A stretch of DNA of 64,000 bases from Capnocytophaga gingivalis ATCC 33624 (GTDB lineage Bacteria > Bacteroidota > Bacteroidia > Flavobacteriales > Flavobacteriaceae): positions 1-64,000 of the forward strand of contig NZ_ACLQ01000008.1 in assembly GCF_000174755.1 (NCBI RefSeq), given 5' to 3'. The position numbers and the translations under genes are program-made. The notes under the pieces are model-generated. The model was not told the DNA's origin and made no database searches. It saw only the letters and a list, made by a program, of their open reading frames with translations. The first letter of the stretch is position 1. Each line of letters opens with the position of its first letter. Below, piece by piece: positions 51,566-61,856 of this stretch.

Positions 51566-51576
51566 GTTTGTTCTAA

Positions 51577-53373
51577 TTATGCATACATTGCCTCTATTTC
51601 TCGGAAATAGTTCTTGTAAATATTTTTCCTTTTGAGCTTCAGTGTAGGGGTAAGCTCATCATTATTAATAGAAAAAGGGGTGGTAAGCAGGGTAAATTTC
51701 TTTATTTGTTCGTAAGAAGCCAACTCTTGCTGTAGGTTCTGTAACCTCTTCTGGAAGAACTCCACTATCTGGCTGTTCTTTATCAGCTCTGCATAGTTTT
51801 TATACTTCAGGTTCAGCGACTTAGCATATTCAGCCAACGCATCATAGTTGGGCACTATCAGAGCGGAGACATACTTACGTGCATCGGCTATGATGGCTAT
51901 TTGTTCTATGAAGCTATCCTTACCTACTTTTCCTTCTATCTGTTGGGGAGCTATATATTTCCCATTGGAGGTCTTCATCAGTTCCTTGATTCGCTCGGTG
52001 ATGAAGAGATTCCCTTCTTTATCTATATAACCAGCATCCCCTGTGCGCAAGAAACCATCTTCGGTAAAGGCTTTGGCATTTTCCTCTGGGTTATTATAGT
52101 ACCCTTTGGTGATGGAACCTCCCTTGAGGAGTATCTCGTTATTTTCTCCTATTTTGACCTGCATATTAGGGACAAGTGTTCCTACTGACTTGAGCTTGAA
52201 CTTATGATCATCCCAACAAGATACCGTCGCGGTAGTCTCTGTCATCCCATATCCTAAGGTGACATTGACACCTATCGCTCGGAAAAAGCGCCCTATAGAA
52301 GGTTCCAAAAGCGCTCCTCCACAAGGAATCATCTGGATATTCCCCCCTAAGGCAGCCTTTAGCTTTTGGAAAACAACTCTATCAGCTACATTATACGCTT
52401 TCTGCAAGAGGAAAGAAGGTTTTTTACCTTTTTTCTTTCTGCCCAATTGTATCTTAGCTATTCTGGTTGCTGTAGCAAAAACAAGTCTTTTAAGGACTGA
52501 TTGTTTTTCTACATTTTCATAGATTTTAGTATAGATTTTCTCCAATAAGCGCGGCACCACACACATATAGTGGGGGCGTACCTCCTTGAGCACTTCAGCT
52601 ACGCGATTGGTATCATCTAAGTAGCAGTTGATCACCCCTTTGTGAAGCACATAGGCGACCCACATACGCTCATACACATGGGAAAGAGGTAAGAAGGATA
52701 GGGAGACATTCCCTTCTACTACTGCCAAGCGATCATCATGGTTGATGAACTGATAGGCTACATTCTCATAATCAATAAGAACTCCCTTAGGATTGCCTGT
52801 GGTTCCTGAGGTATAAATAATAGTATAGATATCTTGCATATTGCGCTGGGCAACACGCTCTTTGAGTAACTGTTCGTATTCTTCCTCTTGTCCTGTTCTG
52901 ACAAATTGAGATAAAGGCAATACAAAAGTATCTTCCTTATCTAAAAGTGTCTCATTAAAAAGTATAACACACTGCAATCCAGGACATTGTTCTTTTATTT
53001 GTGCTACCTTTTCATATTGTTCTTTTTCTCCTACAAAAAGGATTCTGATTCCTGCATTGTTGATGATATATGCGGCTTGGTCAGCCGTATTGGTAGCATA
53101 GATAGGCACTGCACAGGCTCTCAGATGTGCTGCTGCCATGTCCACCATAGTCCACTGGGGAGAGTTGGGAGCAAAAATCCCCACTTTTTCCTGCACTCCT
53201 ACTTTATGATGTAGTAATGCCTTGGCAAGTTCTTGGATTTTATCGTAAAATACCGTCCAAGACATAGGGCGCCACTGCCCTTCTTCCCAATAGCGAATGG
53301 CCTCTCGATCTTTATAATGTGCTGCTTGATAGGCCAATCGGGTAACTAAGTGAAATTTCTCTAAATCCATCAC
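51577..53373 (-). CDS. long-chain acyl-CoA synthetase (AMP-forming)
   Basis: A 598-aa FadD15-type enzyme that joins fatty acids to CoA via an acyl-adenylate. The P-loop YTSGTTGNPKGVLI lies at about 186-199, GYGMTETTATVS is the A5 motif, and LRTGDAGYIDKEG the A7 hinge region. The C-terminal domain is complete. A -7 box TAACTTTG (53396-53403) is upstream. The substrate length is inferred from family. Confidence 0.93.
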   Translation of the reverse strand: MMDLEKFHLVTRLAYQAAHYKDREAIRYWEEGQWRPMSWTVFYDKIQELAKALLHHKVGVQEKVGIFAPNSPQWTMVDMAAAHLRACAVPIYATNTADQAAYIINNAGIRILFVGEKEQYEKVAQIKEQCPGLQCVILFNETLLDKEDTFVLPLSQFVRTGQEEEYEQLLKERVAQRNMQDIYTIIYTSGTTGNPKGVLIDYENVAYQFINHDDRLAVVEGNVSLSFLPLSHVYERMWVAYVLHKGVINCYLDDTNRVAEVLKEVRPHYMCVVPRLLEKIYTKIYENVEKQSVLKRLVFATATRIAKIQLGRKKKGKKPSFLLQKAYNVADRVVFQKLKAALGGNIQMIPCGGALLEPSIGRFFRAIGVNVTLGYGMTETTATVSCWDDHKFKLKSVGTLVPNMQVKIGENNEILLKGGSITKGYYNNPEENAKAFTEDGFLRTGDAGYIDKEGNLFITERIKELMKTSNGKYIAPQQIEGKVGKDSFIEQIAIIADARKYVSALIVPNYDALAEYAKSLNLKYKNYAELIKNSQIVEFFQKRLQNLQQELASYEQIKKFTLLTTPFSINNDELTPTLKLKRKNIYKNYFREIEAMYA

Positions 53374-53501
53374 TGTTAGTTTGCGTTTTAAATAGCAAAG
53401 TTAGTGTTTTTTCAGCACATAAATCTAAATGAAAAGTTAAATGATTTAAAAGATATCTTCTCCTAAATCATTGGATAAAAACAGAGAATAGAGATCAAAC
53501 A

Positions 53502-53537
53502 AAAAACTTTGACAAGGGGTTTCTTGTCAAAGTTTTT
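53502..53537 (-). terminator. terminator of the M20 dipeptidase gene
   Basis: A 15-bp perfect stem (53502-53516 with 53523-53537) with a 6-base loop, ending in a T-run on the minus strand. Confidence 0.9.
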
Positions 53538-53554
53538 CAAGGAAAAAATCATTA

Positions 53555-54943
53555 TTATTTCTTATGTATCTCTACAAAATACTCATAGAAATACGGTATG
53601 GTCTCTATTCCTTTGAAGAAGTTAAAGAGTCCGTAATGCTCATTGGGCGAATGGATAAGATCGGAATCATATCCAAATCCCATCAATACGGATTTGGTAC
53701 CCAATTCTTTTTCAAAAAGAGCTACAATAGGGATACTACCTCCCTCTGGAGAAGGGATAGGGCGCTTGCCGAAGGTCTTTTCCATAGCTTTTTCAGCAGC
53801 TCGGTAGCCATCATTGTCTATAGTCATCGCATAGGCAGGCCCTCCACCTAAGGAGGTTACTTTTACAGTAACCCCTTCTGGAGCAAGCTCTGTAAAGTAT
53901 TTAGTGAAAAGGGCTTCTATTTCCTTATTGTCTTGGTCAGGTACCAAGCGCATAGAGATTTTTGCTGATGCCTTACTCGGAATAATCGTTTTGGCACCTT
54001 CACCTATATATCCTCCCCAGATACCATTGACATCCAGCGAAGGACGTATTGCAGAACTCTCTATTACTGAATAGCCTTTTTCTACTTGTACATCGGCTAC
54101 CCCAAGGTCTTTCTTATATTCCTCTAAGGAGAAAGGTATTTCTGCAAAAAGGGCTCTTTCTTCTGCTGGGATTTCCTTCACCTTGTCATAGAAATGAGGA
54201 ATAGTAATATGGTTGTTCTCATCATGGAGCTGGGCAATCATCTTAGAAAGCACATTCACTGGATTGGCAACCGCACCTCCATACACTCCTGAATGCAGGT
54301 CTTTGTTAGGCCCTGTTACTTCTACCTCCATATAGCTAAGTCCACGAAGACTTGTCGTAATAGAAGGAGTATCTTTTGCTATGATTCCCGTATCAGAGAT
54401 AAGAATAATATCATTCTTGAGTTTTTCTTTGTTTCTTTCAACAAACCATCCTAAGTTCTTAGAACCTACCTCTTCTTCTCCTTCGATCATGAACTTGACA
54501 TTACATGGGAGCTTACCTTCCTTGACCATGTATTCAAGGGCTTTCACATGCATGAACATCTGCCCTTTGTCATCACAGGCTCCTCGAGCAAAAATAGCTC
54601 CATCGGGATGTAGTTCAGTTTTCTTAATCACAGGTTCAAAGGGATCGGTATCCCATAGTGCTACAGGATCGGCTGGTTGTACATCATAGTGACCATATAC
54701 CAGCACGGTAGGTAGGTTATCTCCTACGTGTTTCTCTCCATACACTACGGGGTTTCCTGGGGTCTCACATACTTCTGCTTTATCACAACCTGCTGCAAGA
54801 AGGGCTTCCTTGATCCATCGGGCGGTATCCTCTATAGATGACTTATAAGCAGAATCCGCACTCACTGAGGGCATTCGCAATAGGGCAAACAACTCGCTTA
54901 AAAAGCGTTCTTTGTTCTCTTCAATGTAATTTTTTATATCCAT
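53555..54943 (-). CDS. M20-family dipeptidase
   Basis: A 462-aa di-zinc peptidase of the CNDP/PepV type. His85 and Asp87 in VYGHYDVQPAD, FARGACDDKGQ with the bridging Asp, and IEGEEEVGS with the catalytic Glu are visible. A dimerisation domain is inserted at about 200-370. No signal peptide, so it acts in the cytoplasm on short peptides. A short 7-base-period stretch lies just upstream of the start (54945-54977). Confidence 0.92.
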   Translation of the reverse strand: MDIKNYIEENKERFLSELFALLRMPSVSADSAYKSSIEDTARWIKEALLAAGCDKAEVCETPGNPVVYGEKHVGDNLPTVLVYGHYDVQPADPVALWDTDPFEPVIKKTELHPDGAIFARGACDDKGQMFMHVKALEYMVKEGKLPCNVKFMIEGEEEVGSKNLGWFVERNKEKLKNDIILISDTGIIAKDTPSITTSLRGLSYMEVEVTGPNKDLHSGVYGGAVANPVNVLSKMIAQLHDENNHITIPHFYDKVKEIPAEERALFAEIPFSLEEYKKDLGVADVQVEKGYSVIESSAIRPSLDVNGIWGGYIGEGAKTIIPSKASAKISMRLVPDQDNKEIEALFTKYFTELAPEGVTVKVTSLGGGPAYAMTIDNDGYRAAEKAMEKTFGKRPIPSPEGGSIPIVALFEKELGTKSVLMGFGYDSDLIHSPNEHYGLFNFFKGIETIPYFYEYFVEIHKK

Positions 54944-55001
54944 TTTTTAATTGTTAATTATCAATTCTGAATTGTTAGGGACAGAGGAATCTATTCTCTG
55001 A

Positions 55002-56528
55002 TTATTCCCATTCTATCGTTGCAGGTGGTTTAGAGCTGATATCATAGACTACTCGGTTCACTCCTTTCACTTTATTAATAATCTCATTGGAGACTTTTTG
55101 CAAGAACTCATAAGGAAGGTGTACCCAGTCGGCTGTCATACCATCGGTACTCTCTACTGCTCTTAGGGCAACACACTTTTCATAAGTGCGTTCGTCCCCC
55201 ATCACTCCTACACTGTTGATAGGCAACAGTATTGCTCCCGCTTGCCATACTTTATCATACAAACCGTTGTCCTTAAGGGAGTTGATAAAGATAGCATCCA
55301 CCTCCTGAAGGGTGGCGACTTTCTCTGGGGTAATATCGCCTAAGATACGAATAGCCAGTCCAGGTCCAGGGAAAGGATGTCTCCCCAAAAGTTCTGCTGG
55401 AATCCCCAAAGAAGCTCCTACTCGGCGTACCTCATCCTTGAAAAGGGTTCGCAAGGGCTCTACAATCTTAAGCTTCATATAGTCGGGCAAGCCTCCTACA
55501 TTGTGGTGACTCTTAATGGTCGCCGAAGGTCCCTTTACCGAAACAGACTCTATCACATCTGGATAGATAGTCCCCTGTGCCAGATAGGTAACATCCGTTA
55601 TCTGGTGGGCTTCCTTGTCAAATACTTCTATGAATACTCGTCCTATAGTCTTGCGCTTAGCCTCGGGATCGGTGATCCCTGCTAAGGCGGAGAGAAATTC
55701 TCCTGAAGCATCTACTCCTTTGATATTAAGCCCCATCCCTTGGTATTGTGCCAAGACACTCTGAAACTCTCCTTTGCGCAACAGTCCATTATTGACAAAG
55801 ATACAGTGCAGTTGGTCTCCGATGGCTCTATTGAGTAGTACTGCTGCCACAGTGGAGTCCACTCCTCCTGAAAGTCCTAAAACAACTTTCTCCTTGCCCA
55901 CTTGTTCCCTAAGTGCCGCTACGGTCGTTTCGATAAAGTTGTCTGGAGTCCACGAAGGGGTCAGCTTGGCTATCTTAAAGAGGAAGTTCGCCAGAAATTG
56001 CTTTCCATCGGTGGAGTGATACACTTCTGGGTGAAACTGAATGGCATAGGTATCCTCCCCTTCTATACGATAGGCTGCATTCTCCACATCAGGAGTACTG
56101 GCTAAGCGTACTGCGCCTGTAGGTAATTGCTTGATAGTATCACTATGGCTCATCCACACTTGGCTATTGGCAGGAACTCCTGAGAGAAAAGGCTCATTAT
56201 CCTTGAGATAGACTAAGTGAGCACGCCCATATTCGCGTACATCGGAGGGTGCTACCTCTCCTCCAAAAAAGTGAGCTAAGTATTGCGCTCCATAGCAAAC
56301 CGCCAAGAGGGGTTTCTTGCCTCTGAAGAGAGACAAATCAGGATGAGGAGCATCACTGGCTCTGACCGAATACGGAGAACCTGAAAGCACCACCGCCGAA
56401 AAATCCTCTACACCCTCTGGCAAATGGTTGTAAGGGTGTATCTCACAATATACATTCAGCTCACGTACTCTACGGGCTATAAGCTGTGTATATTGAGATC
56501 CGAAATCTAAAATAAGTACTTTATCCAT
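55002..56528 (-). CDS. guaA: GMP synthase (glutamine-hydrolysing)
   Basis: A 508-aa enzyme converting XMP to GMP. The glutaminase domain (1-190) has Cys78 in [10 protein letters not shown] and QFHPEVYHS; the ATP-pyrophosphatase motif GLSGGVDST (about 217-225) and the C-terminal dimerisation domain ending PPATIEWE are complete. The spacer to the dipeptidase is short (58 bp). The first step of guanine nucleotide synthesis from IMP (guaB) is not in the window. Confidence 0.97.
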   Translation of the reverse strand: MDKVLILDFGSQYTQLIARRVRELNVYCEIHPYNHLPEGVEDFSAVVLSGSPYSVRASDAPHPDLSLFRGKKPLLAVCYGAQYLAHFFGGEVAPSDVREYGRAHLVYLKDNEPFLSGVPANSQVWMSHSDTIKQLPTGAVRLASTPDVENAAYRIEGEDTYAIQFHPEVYHSTDGKQFLANFLFKIAKLTPSWTPDNFIETTVAALREQVGKEKVVLGLSGGVDSTVAAVLLNRAIGDQLHCIFVNNGLLRKGEFQSVLAQYQGMGLNIKGVDASGEFLSALAGITDPEAKRKTIGRVFIEVFDKEAHQITDVTYLAQGTIYPDVIESVSVKGPSATIKSHHNVGGLPDYMKLKIVEPLRTLFKDEVRRVGASLGIPAELLGRHPFPGPGLAIRILGDITPEKVATLQEVDAIFINSLKDNGLYDKVWQAGAILLPINSVGVMGDERTYEKCVALRAVESTDGMTADWVHLPYEFLQKVSNEIINKVKGVNRVVYDISSKPPATIEWE

Positions 56529-56586
56529 GTTTTAGTTGTTAATCCTTGTAAATAGTTATTCTTTTCTTTTCAACCTTCATCTTCTA

Positions 56587-57177
56587 TCAAAAATAATAGA
56601 TAACTCCCATTTGTACGACTAAGTTCTTCAGATCTGTATTGAAGGGAGCCTGACCACCATAATAATTAGTATAATTATTGATATTTCCTTGTCCTGACTT
56701 GACCCTTGCCTCAAGGCTTAATGAAGGTAGTATAGGTGCCTCCACCCCCACAAGCCCTGCCACATCGAAGGTTCTTGGGGAAGGTACCTTGCTATCCTTC
56801 TTTACCAATAGGTCAGTGGTCAGTCCTGCATCTAAGTATAAAAATTCGAGCAAACGAAAATGGATGATATATCCCATAGAAAGGTAGCCTAAGGAATAGC
56901 GTCCTCCATATTGTGCATTGTAAGAGTCTTTGTAGTGTGAACCTTGCCCCGAATACATCAACTCTAACTTTCCACTAATGTTTCTATCGGTACGCACTCC
57001 CAGCACTGCTCCTACATAGAAGCTCGATACATAGGAAAAATCATTCTGTTGATAGAGGAAACCTCTGGAAAAAGTTGAGAGCGAAAGCCCTGCCTTGGCT
57101 CCTATACGTACATTGCTCTCTTGTGCGGTAACAGTACTCAAGGGGAGCAATGATAAAAGAAATACAAAGATTCTCAT
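56587..57177 (-). CDS. outer-membrane beta-barrel protein (porin-family type)
   Basis: A 196-aa protein with signal peptide (about 1-18, STVTAQ). Alternating hydrophobic strands such as VRIGAKAGLSLSTF, FYVGAVLGVR and SGKLELMYSGQG and a C-terminal aromatic (VIYYF) indicate an 8-strand barrel of the small Bacteroidota class. Probably sits in the outer membrane; ligand unknown. A -7 box TATCTTTG (57200-57207) lies upstream. Confidence 0.82.
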   Translation of the reverse strand: MRIFVFLLSLLPLSTVTAQESNVRIGAKAGLSLSTFSRGFLYQQNDFSYVSSFYVGAVLGVRTDRNISGKLELMYSGQGSHYKDSYNAQYGGRYSLGYLSMGYIIHFRLLEFLYLDAGLTTDLLVKKDSKVPSPRTFDVAGLVGVEAPILPSLSLEARVKSGQGNINNYTNYYGGQAPFNTDLKNLVVQMGVIYYF

Positions 57178-57310
57178 GCTAATTGGCTTTTACAAGTGGC
57201 AAAGATAACGATATAATATCAATAATAAAAGTAGTTTATAAAAAATCTTTCCCGAAAAAGAAAAAAAGACAGATATTTCGTACTTTTGCACTAAAAAATA
57301 TCTATGTAGC

Positions 57311-58531
57311 ATGGAGACAAAACAACGTACACAATACCTCATCATTATCCTCATCTCCCTCTCTCACTGTCTAAACGACTTATTGCAGGGAGTACTTCCT
57401 TCTATCTATCCTGCTCTTCAGAGTAAGTTTGCCCTCTCTATGGCGCAGATAGGGCTGATCACTTTTTGCTACCAGATAGCGGCTTCTATCCTCCAACCTA
57501 TAGTGGGGGCTTATACAGATAAGCATCCTAAGCCTTACGCACAGGTAGTAGGGATGGCCTTCAGTGCCTTGGGGATAGGGTTGCTCTCTTGGGTAGATAG
57601 CTATACCCTTGTATTGTGTTCGGTGGTCTTTGTGGGAATAGGTTCTTCTATCTTCCATCCTGAGGCTTCCCGTATCTCTTTCTTAGCCTCTGGGGGCAAG
57701 CGCTCTTTTGCGCAAGCAGTTTTCCAATTGGGCGGCAATGCAGGCGCAGCATTGGCTCCTCTGCTGGTGATATGGATTATTTTTTCTAAAAAAGTAGTCG
57801 AAGGAAAGCTTGTAGAGGAGAGCCACTTAGAACGCCTACTATGGTTTGTTCTCTTCCCTATGATTGCCATTGTCATACTATTCTTTATAGGCACTTGGCG
57901 TAAGAAACTTCTCAAGCAGGCACAAACCGTCAAAAAGAAAGAGATACCCCTACCCGACCTTACTCATGCACAGGTTCGCAATTCGATGATTATCCTCATG
58001 TTCTTGGTCTTTTCAAAGAATTTCTATACTTCAAGCATCAATAACTACTTACAGTTCTATACGATCAAGACTTTTGGTTTTAGTGATACTCAAGCACAGC
58101 TCTACCTCTTCTACTACTTAGGTGCCGCAGCAGCAGGTACGCTCATTGGCGGGTTCTTCGGGGATCGGGTAGGGCGTAAGTTCATTATTTGGTTCTCCAT
58201 TTTGGGAGCTGCTCCTTTTGCTCTATGGCTTCCCTATGCTGATGCCCAGACTACGGCTATTCTAATAGTGCTTATTGGCTTTATCATCTCCTCGGCCTTT
58301 GCCTCTATCTTGGTCTATGCCCAAGAGCTTCTCCCTAAGAAAATAGGAATGATTTCAGGTGTTTTCTATGGATTCGCCTTCGGTATGGGCGCTTTAGGCT
58401 CGGCTGTATTAGGCAAACTTATTGATATGACAAGTATCACCTTTGTCTACAAGGTCTGTTCTTTTCTCCCTCTGATGGGCTTAATTGCCTATTTCCTCCC
58501 CAATCTCAAAAAAGTAAAAATGAGGGAGTAG
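57311..58531 (+). CDS. MFS exporter, Fsr (fosmidomycin-resistance)-like
   Basis: A 406-aa permease with about 12 helices. The N-terminal SHCLNDLLQGVLPSIYPAL and IFHPEASRISFLASGGKRS are the Fsr-type motifs. In E. coli Fsr exports fosmidomycin, but this organism appears to use the mevalonate pathway, so that is not its natural task. Its real substrate is unknown. A -7 box TACTTTTG is at 57281-57288; a bidirectional terminator ends it. Confidence 0.88.
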   Translation: METKQRTQYLIIILISLSHCLNDLLQGVLPSIYPALQSKFALSMAQIGLITFCYQIAASILQPIVGAYTDKHPKPYAQVVGMAFSALGIGLLSWVDSYTLVLCSVVFVGIGSSIFHPEASRISFLASGGKRSFAQAVFQLGGNAGAALAPLLVIWIIFSKKVVEGKLVEESHLERLLWFVLFPMIAIVILFFIGTWRKKLLKQAQTVKKKEIPLPDLTHAQVRNSMIILMFLVFSKNFYTSSINNYLQFYTIKTFGFSDTQAQLYLFYYLGAAAAGTLIGGFFGDRVGRKFIIWFSILGAAPFALWLPYADAQTTAILIVLIGFIISSAFASILVYAQELLPKKIGMISGVFYGFAFGMGALGSAVLGKLIDMTSITFVYKVCSFLPLMGLIAYFLPNLKKVKMRE

Positions 58532-58538
58532 ACTTATT

Positions 58539-58576
58539 AAAAAAGGTAACAAGTAGAACTACTTGTTACCTTTTTT
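58539..58576. terminator. bidirectional terminator (MFS gene / M16 gene)
   Basis: A 17-bp perfect stem (58539-58555 with 58560-58576) with a 4-base loop; six A lead and six T follow. Confidence 0.95.
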
Positions 58577-58600
58577 CTCTTCACTGCTTACTGCGCTAAA

Positions 58601-61528
58601 CTAATATCCAAAGAGTTCTTCCAAAGTAAGTTTCTTGAACTCTCCTATCTTCTGGAGTTCTTCTTTGGAAAGTTTCTTTTCAGAAGCCAATATCACATAA
58701 GTATAAGGCTTTTTGGAGAGATATTTGTCATGGAAGGCCTTCACTTGGCTCATGGTAATCTTGTCCAAATTCTGATAGATTTCCTTTCTGATATCTTTGG
58801 TAAGTCCCAATTCTTTCGCATTGAGATAATTATAGATGATATCATCTTGGCTGATACGCTCTGTTTGGATATCTTTCTTCAATTGTGCCTTGGCTAAGTC
58901 TAAGTTGGCTGGTAGCTCTGGCATAGTTGTTAGAAGATCATCCATAGTGGATACAGCTTCTTTAAGCTTATCTGCTTGAGCTCCTACATAAGCCAACATA
59001 TAGTATTTTTCATCTTTCTTTCTTGGGGTTCTATACATACCATAAGTACTATAAGCCAAAGCTTTGCTCTCACGAATGGTCTGGAATACCAAAGACCCCA
59101 TACTGCCACCAAAATAGTTGTTGAATACTTTGATTACTGTACTTTCTGCTGGATTGTAAGGAACAGTATTGCGAATCCAGCGTGTCTCGGCTTGTACCAT
59201 CTCATAATCGGTGAAGAGCACCTGATTCTTAGTTTGCTCTACTTGTTTGAATACCTTGGCAGGAGCTACTTTAGCAAAGGTGGCAGGCACTTTGTGTAGG
59301 GAAGATAGCTTAGAGGTAAGCTCTCCCATGGTAGCAGGTCCATAGTAGATAACTATTTGTTCTACATCATTGAGCTTCTTGAGCCTTTCGACAAGCTCTT
59401 GGGAGGTTGTAGAAGCTATCTCTGCGTTAGAAAGGGCGTGATTGTACTTGTTCTTAGGTCCATAGAGTGCATAGCTGGTAAGGGCTTGCATGATTTGGTT
59501 TCTATTGGCCTTGACATCTGAACGATATTTCTGGATTCTTGCCTTAAGGGCTTCAAGAGCTTGATCATCAGCCTTTAGGTTTTGTATCAGATTCTCATAG
59601 AGGGTCACTGCTGCTTCAAAGTTTTCTTGCAATCCTTCTATAGTAACAAAGGTGTATTCATCAGCAGTATGTACCCTGAAGCTGGAAGCGATTTTGTAGA
59701 ATTCCTTAGATATTTGCTCTGCGGATTTCTTATCTGTTCCTAAGAATTGTATATACTGTGCTGCAAGTCCCATCTTTAGATCATTGAGGGTACCTATTTT
59801 GTAGCGGAAGTTCAATCGGTATAGCTGATTTTCTTTGTTTTGTACATAATATACCTCTGCCTTACCCAATTTGGATCTCTGTAGGTCTTTGTTGTAATCC
59901 AAGAATACAGGAGCCACAGGAGTACTTGGCATCTGGTTAATCATCTTAACAAAAGCAGATTGTTTATCCGCATTGGTCTCTACAGGTGTGATGGTAGGCT
60001 TTTCTATTTTTTCTATATCAGTGCGTTCTCCTTTGTGTTTTAGCACAGCTACATAGTTGTTACCAAAATATTTGTTGGCAAAATCCATGATATCTTTCTT
60101 AGTCACCTTCGAAAGGTCATTCACATAGGCGACTTGATCGCGCCAATTGAGTTTTCCAGTAAAGGCATCCATAAGCATATAAGCTCTATCCCCATAAGAT
60201 TCTGTCTGTTGTATCTTGTGTTTTTTGATATTATTTACTATCGAAGGAATAAGATCATCATCGAAATTTCCTTTCTTGAGGTTTTCGATCTCGTTAAGTA
60301 CCAATTTCTTAACATCCTCCAAAGACTGTCCTTGCGAAGGAGAAGCTGAGATATACAATAGTCCATGGTCTACCAATAGGTAAGAGTAAGCACTTGCTTT
60401 AAGAAGTTTCTGCTTCTTCACCAAGTTCAAGTCAATAAGTCCAGCCTTTCCATTAGTGAGAATAGAACCTACCAAGTTGGCCAAAGCTGCATCCTTGTCT
60501 TGGTTGCTAGGCAAGCGGAAAGCGATGGTTACACTCTCCGCATCAGGTCCTACTACCTCTTTGATCACAGGGGAGGTAATGGCATCCTCTGGAGCGAAGG
60601 TGTACTCAGGTACGGACTTTTCTTTCATATAAGAAAAAGCCTTATCGATCTTGGCGATAGCATGGTCTGGATTGAAATCTCCGGAAAGAATCACCGCCAT
60701 GTTATTAGGCACATAGTAAGTATTGAAATACTTGCGTATCTCTATGAGAGAAGGATTTTTCAGGTGTTCTACTGTACCTATGGTAGTCTGTTGCCCATAG
60801 TTATGCTTTTTGAAAAGATTGGCAAGGAGTGTTTCCAGTACCAAACTGCCATCATTGTCCAGCGAACGGTTTTTTTCCTCATATACAGCCTCCAATTCGG
60901 TATGGAAGATTCGCAATACAGGGTTGCGGAAACGCTCCGCTTGTACGGCTATGTATTTGTCAAGGGCATTGGCAGGTACATCATCGGTATAGACTGTCTG
61001 CTCGAAGGAGGTAAAGGCGTTAGTTCCTTGGGCTCCCATGGCGGACATCATCTTGTCATATTCATTGGCTATAGCATACTTGCTGGCGATCCCAGAGACT
61101 CTGTCTATTTCCTTGTAGATTTCCTTACGCTGGGCAGGATCTTTGGTCTTATTGTACTTCTCATAGAGCGCATCTATCTTATCAAGCTCTACTTTCTCTT
61201 TTGCCCAATCTAAAGAACCATATTTGTCGGTACCTTTAAAAAGCAAATGTTCTAAGTAGTGAGCCAATCCTGTATTGGTCGCCGGATCGGTCTTGCTCCC
61301 TGCTCTCACAGCTACATAGCACTGTACACGTGGCTCCTTATTAGTAGGACTGAGAATGACCGTAAGGCCGTTCTTGAGGGTGTAAAAACGGGCATTGGTA
61401 GGGTCATTCGTTACATAACGATACGTATACCCTCCACTCTGAGCCTCTTTCCACTGATAGTCCTGTGCATTCCCTGTCAGTGAAGTGGCTATTGCCGAGA
61501 TTCCTAAAAATAAATTTCTTTTCAACAT
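58601..61528 (-). CDS. exported M16-family zinc metallopeptidase
   Basis: A 975-aa pitrilysin-family peptidase. A signal peptide covers about 1-21. The inverted zinc motif HYLEH (His90, Glu93, His94) with Glu in ELEAVYEEKNRS marks the active N-terminal M16 unit. A second M16 half (about 500-975) lacks the zinc motif, as usual. The two halves form a chamber for peptides. The ATG at 61528 was chosen because the promoter at 61549-61579 lies in the longer frame. Confidence 0.93.
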   Translation of the reverse strand: MLKRNLFLGISAIATSLTGNAQDYQWKEAQSGGYTYRYVTNDPTNARFYTLKNGLTVILSPTNKEPRVQCYVAVRAGSKTDPATNTGLAHYLEHLLFKGTDKYGSLDWAKEKVELDKIDALYEKYNKTKDPAQRKEIYKEIDRVSGIASKYAIANEYDKMMSAMGAQGTNAFTSFEQTVYTDDVPANALDKYIAVQAERFRNPVLRIFHTELEAVYEEKNRSLDNDGSLVLETLLANLFKKHNYGQQTTIGTVEHLKNPSLIEIRKYFNTYYVPNNMAVILSGDFNPDHAIAKIDKAFSYMKEKSVPEYTFAPEDAITSPVIKEVVGPDAESVTIAFRLPSNQDKDAALANLVGSILTNGKAGLIDLNLVKKQKLLKASAYSYLLVDHGLLYISASPSQGQSLEDVKKLVLNEIENLKKGNFDDDLIPSIVNNIKKHKIQQTESYGDRAYMLMDAFTGKLNWRDQVAYVNDLSKVTKKDIMDFANKYFGNNYVAVLKHKGERTDIEKIEKPTITPVETNADKQSAFVKMINQMPSTPVAPVFLDYNKDLQRSKLGKAEVYYVQNKENQLYRLNFRYKIGTLNDLKMGLAAQYIQFLGTDKKSAEQISKEFYKIASSFRVHTADEYTFVTIEGLQENFEAAVTLYENLIQNLKADDQALEALKARIQKYRSDVKANRNQIMQALTSYALYGPKNKYNHALSNAEIASTTSQELVERLKKLNDVEQIVIYYGPATMGELTSKLSSLHKVPATFAKVAPAKVFKQVEQTKNQVLFTDYEMVQAETRWIRNTVPYNPAESTVIKVFNNYFGGSMGSLVFQTIRESKALAYSTYGMYRTPRKKDEKYYMLAYVGAQADKLKEAVSTMDDLLTTMPELPANLDLAKAQLKKDIQTERISQDDIIYNYLNAKELGLTKDIRKEIYQNLDKITMSQVKAFHDKYLSKKPYTYVILASEKKLSKEELQKIGEFKKLTLEELFGY

Positions 61529-61548
61529 ACGTAAAAAATTTGGAGCAA

Positions 61549-61579
61549 CAAAATTAATATTTTTTTTGCTATCTACCAA
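61549..61579 (-). promoter_or_regulatory. promoter of the M16 peptidase
   Basis: On the minus strand TTG (61577-61579), a 20-bp spacer and TAATTTTG (61549-61556). Confidence 0.75.
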
Positions 61580-61856
61580 AAATAAATTCATCTTTTTACT
61601 TATTTATGATTTTTTTTCAATATTCCCTATATTTCAAAAGTTTATATTACAATATTTTTCATAAAAAATATTATAGTAATATCATTTACAAAAATAAAAT
61701 CTCGATTCTTTCGTTTTAACGCAGGAAATTAATTTTTTTTAAGAGCACCTCAAAAGTTTTAAAGAGATTTAACTTTTAAATATCCTTTTCTATAGGGTTT
61801 TATTCCATAAGAAATCGTACCTTTGCGTCCACAAAAAATTTTAAAAAGAATTACGT
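61580..61856. other. AT-rich divergent spacer
   Basis: No gene seen. It holds the -7 box TACCTTTG (61818-61825) for the OmpA gene and long A/T runs without a clear -33 TTG. No hairpin or repeat of note. Confidence 0.6.
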
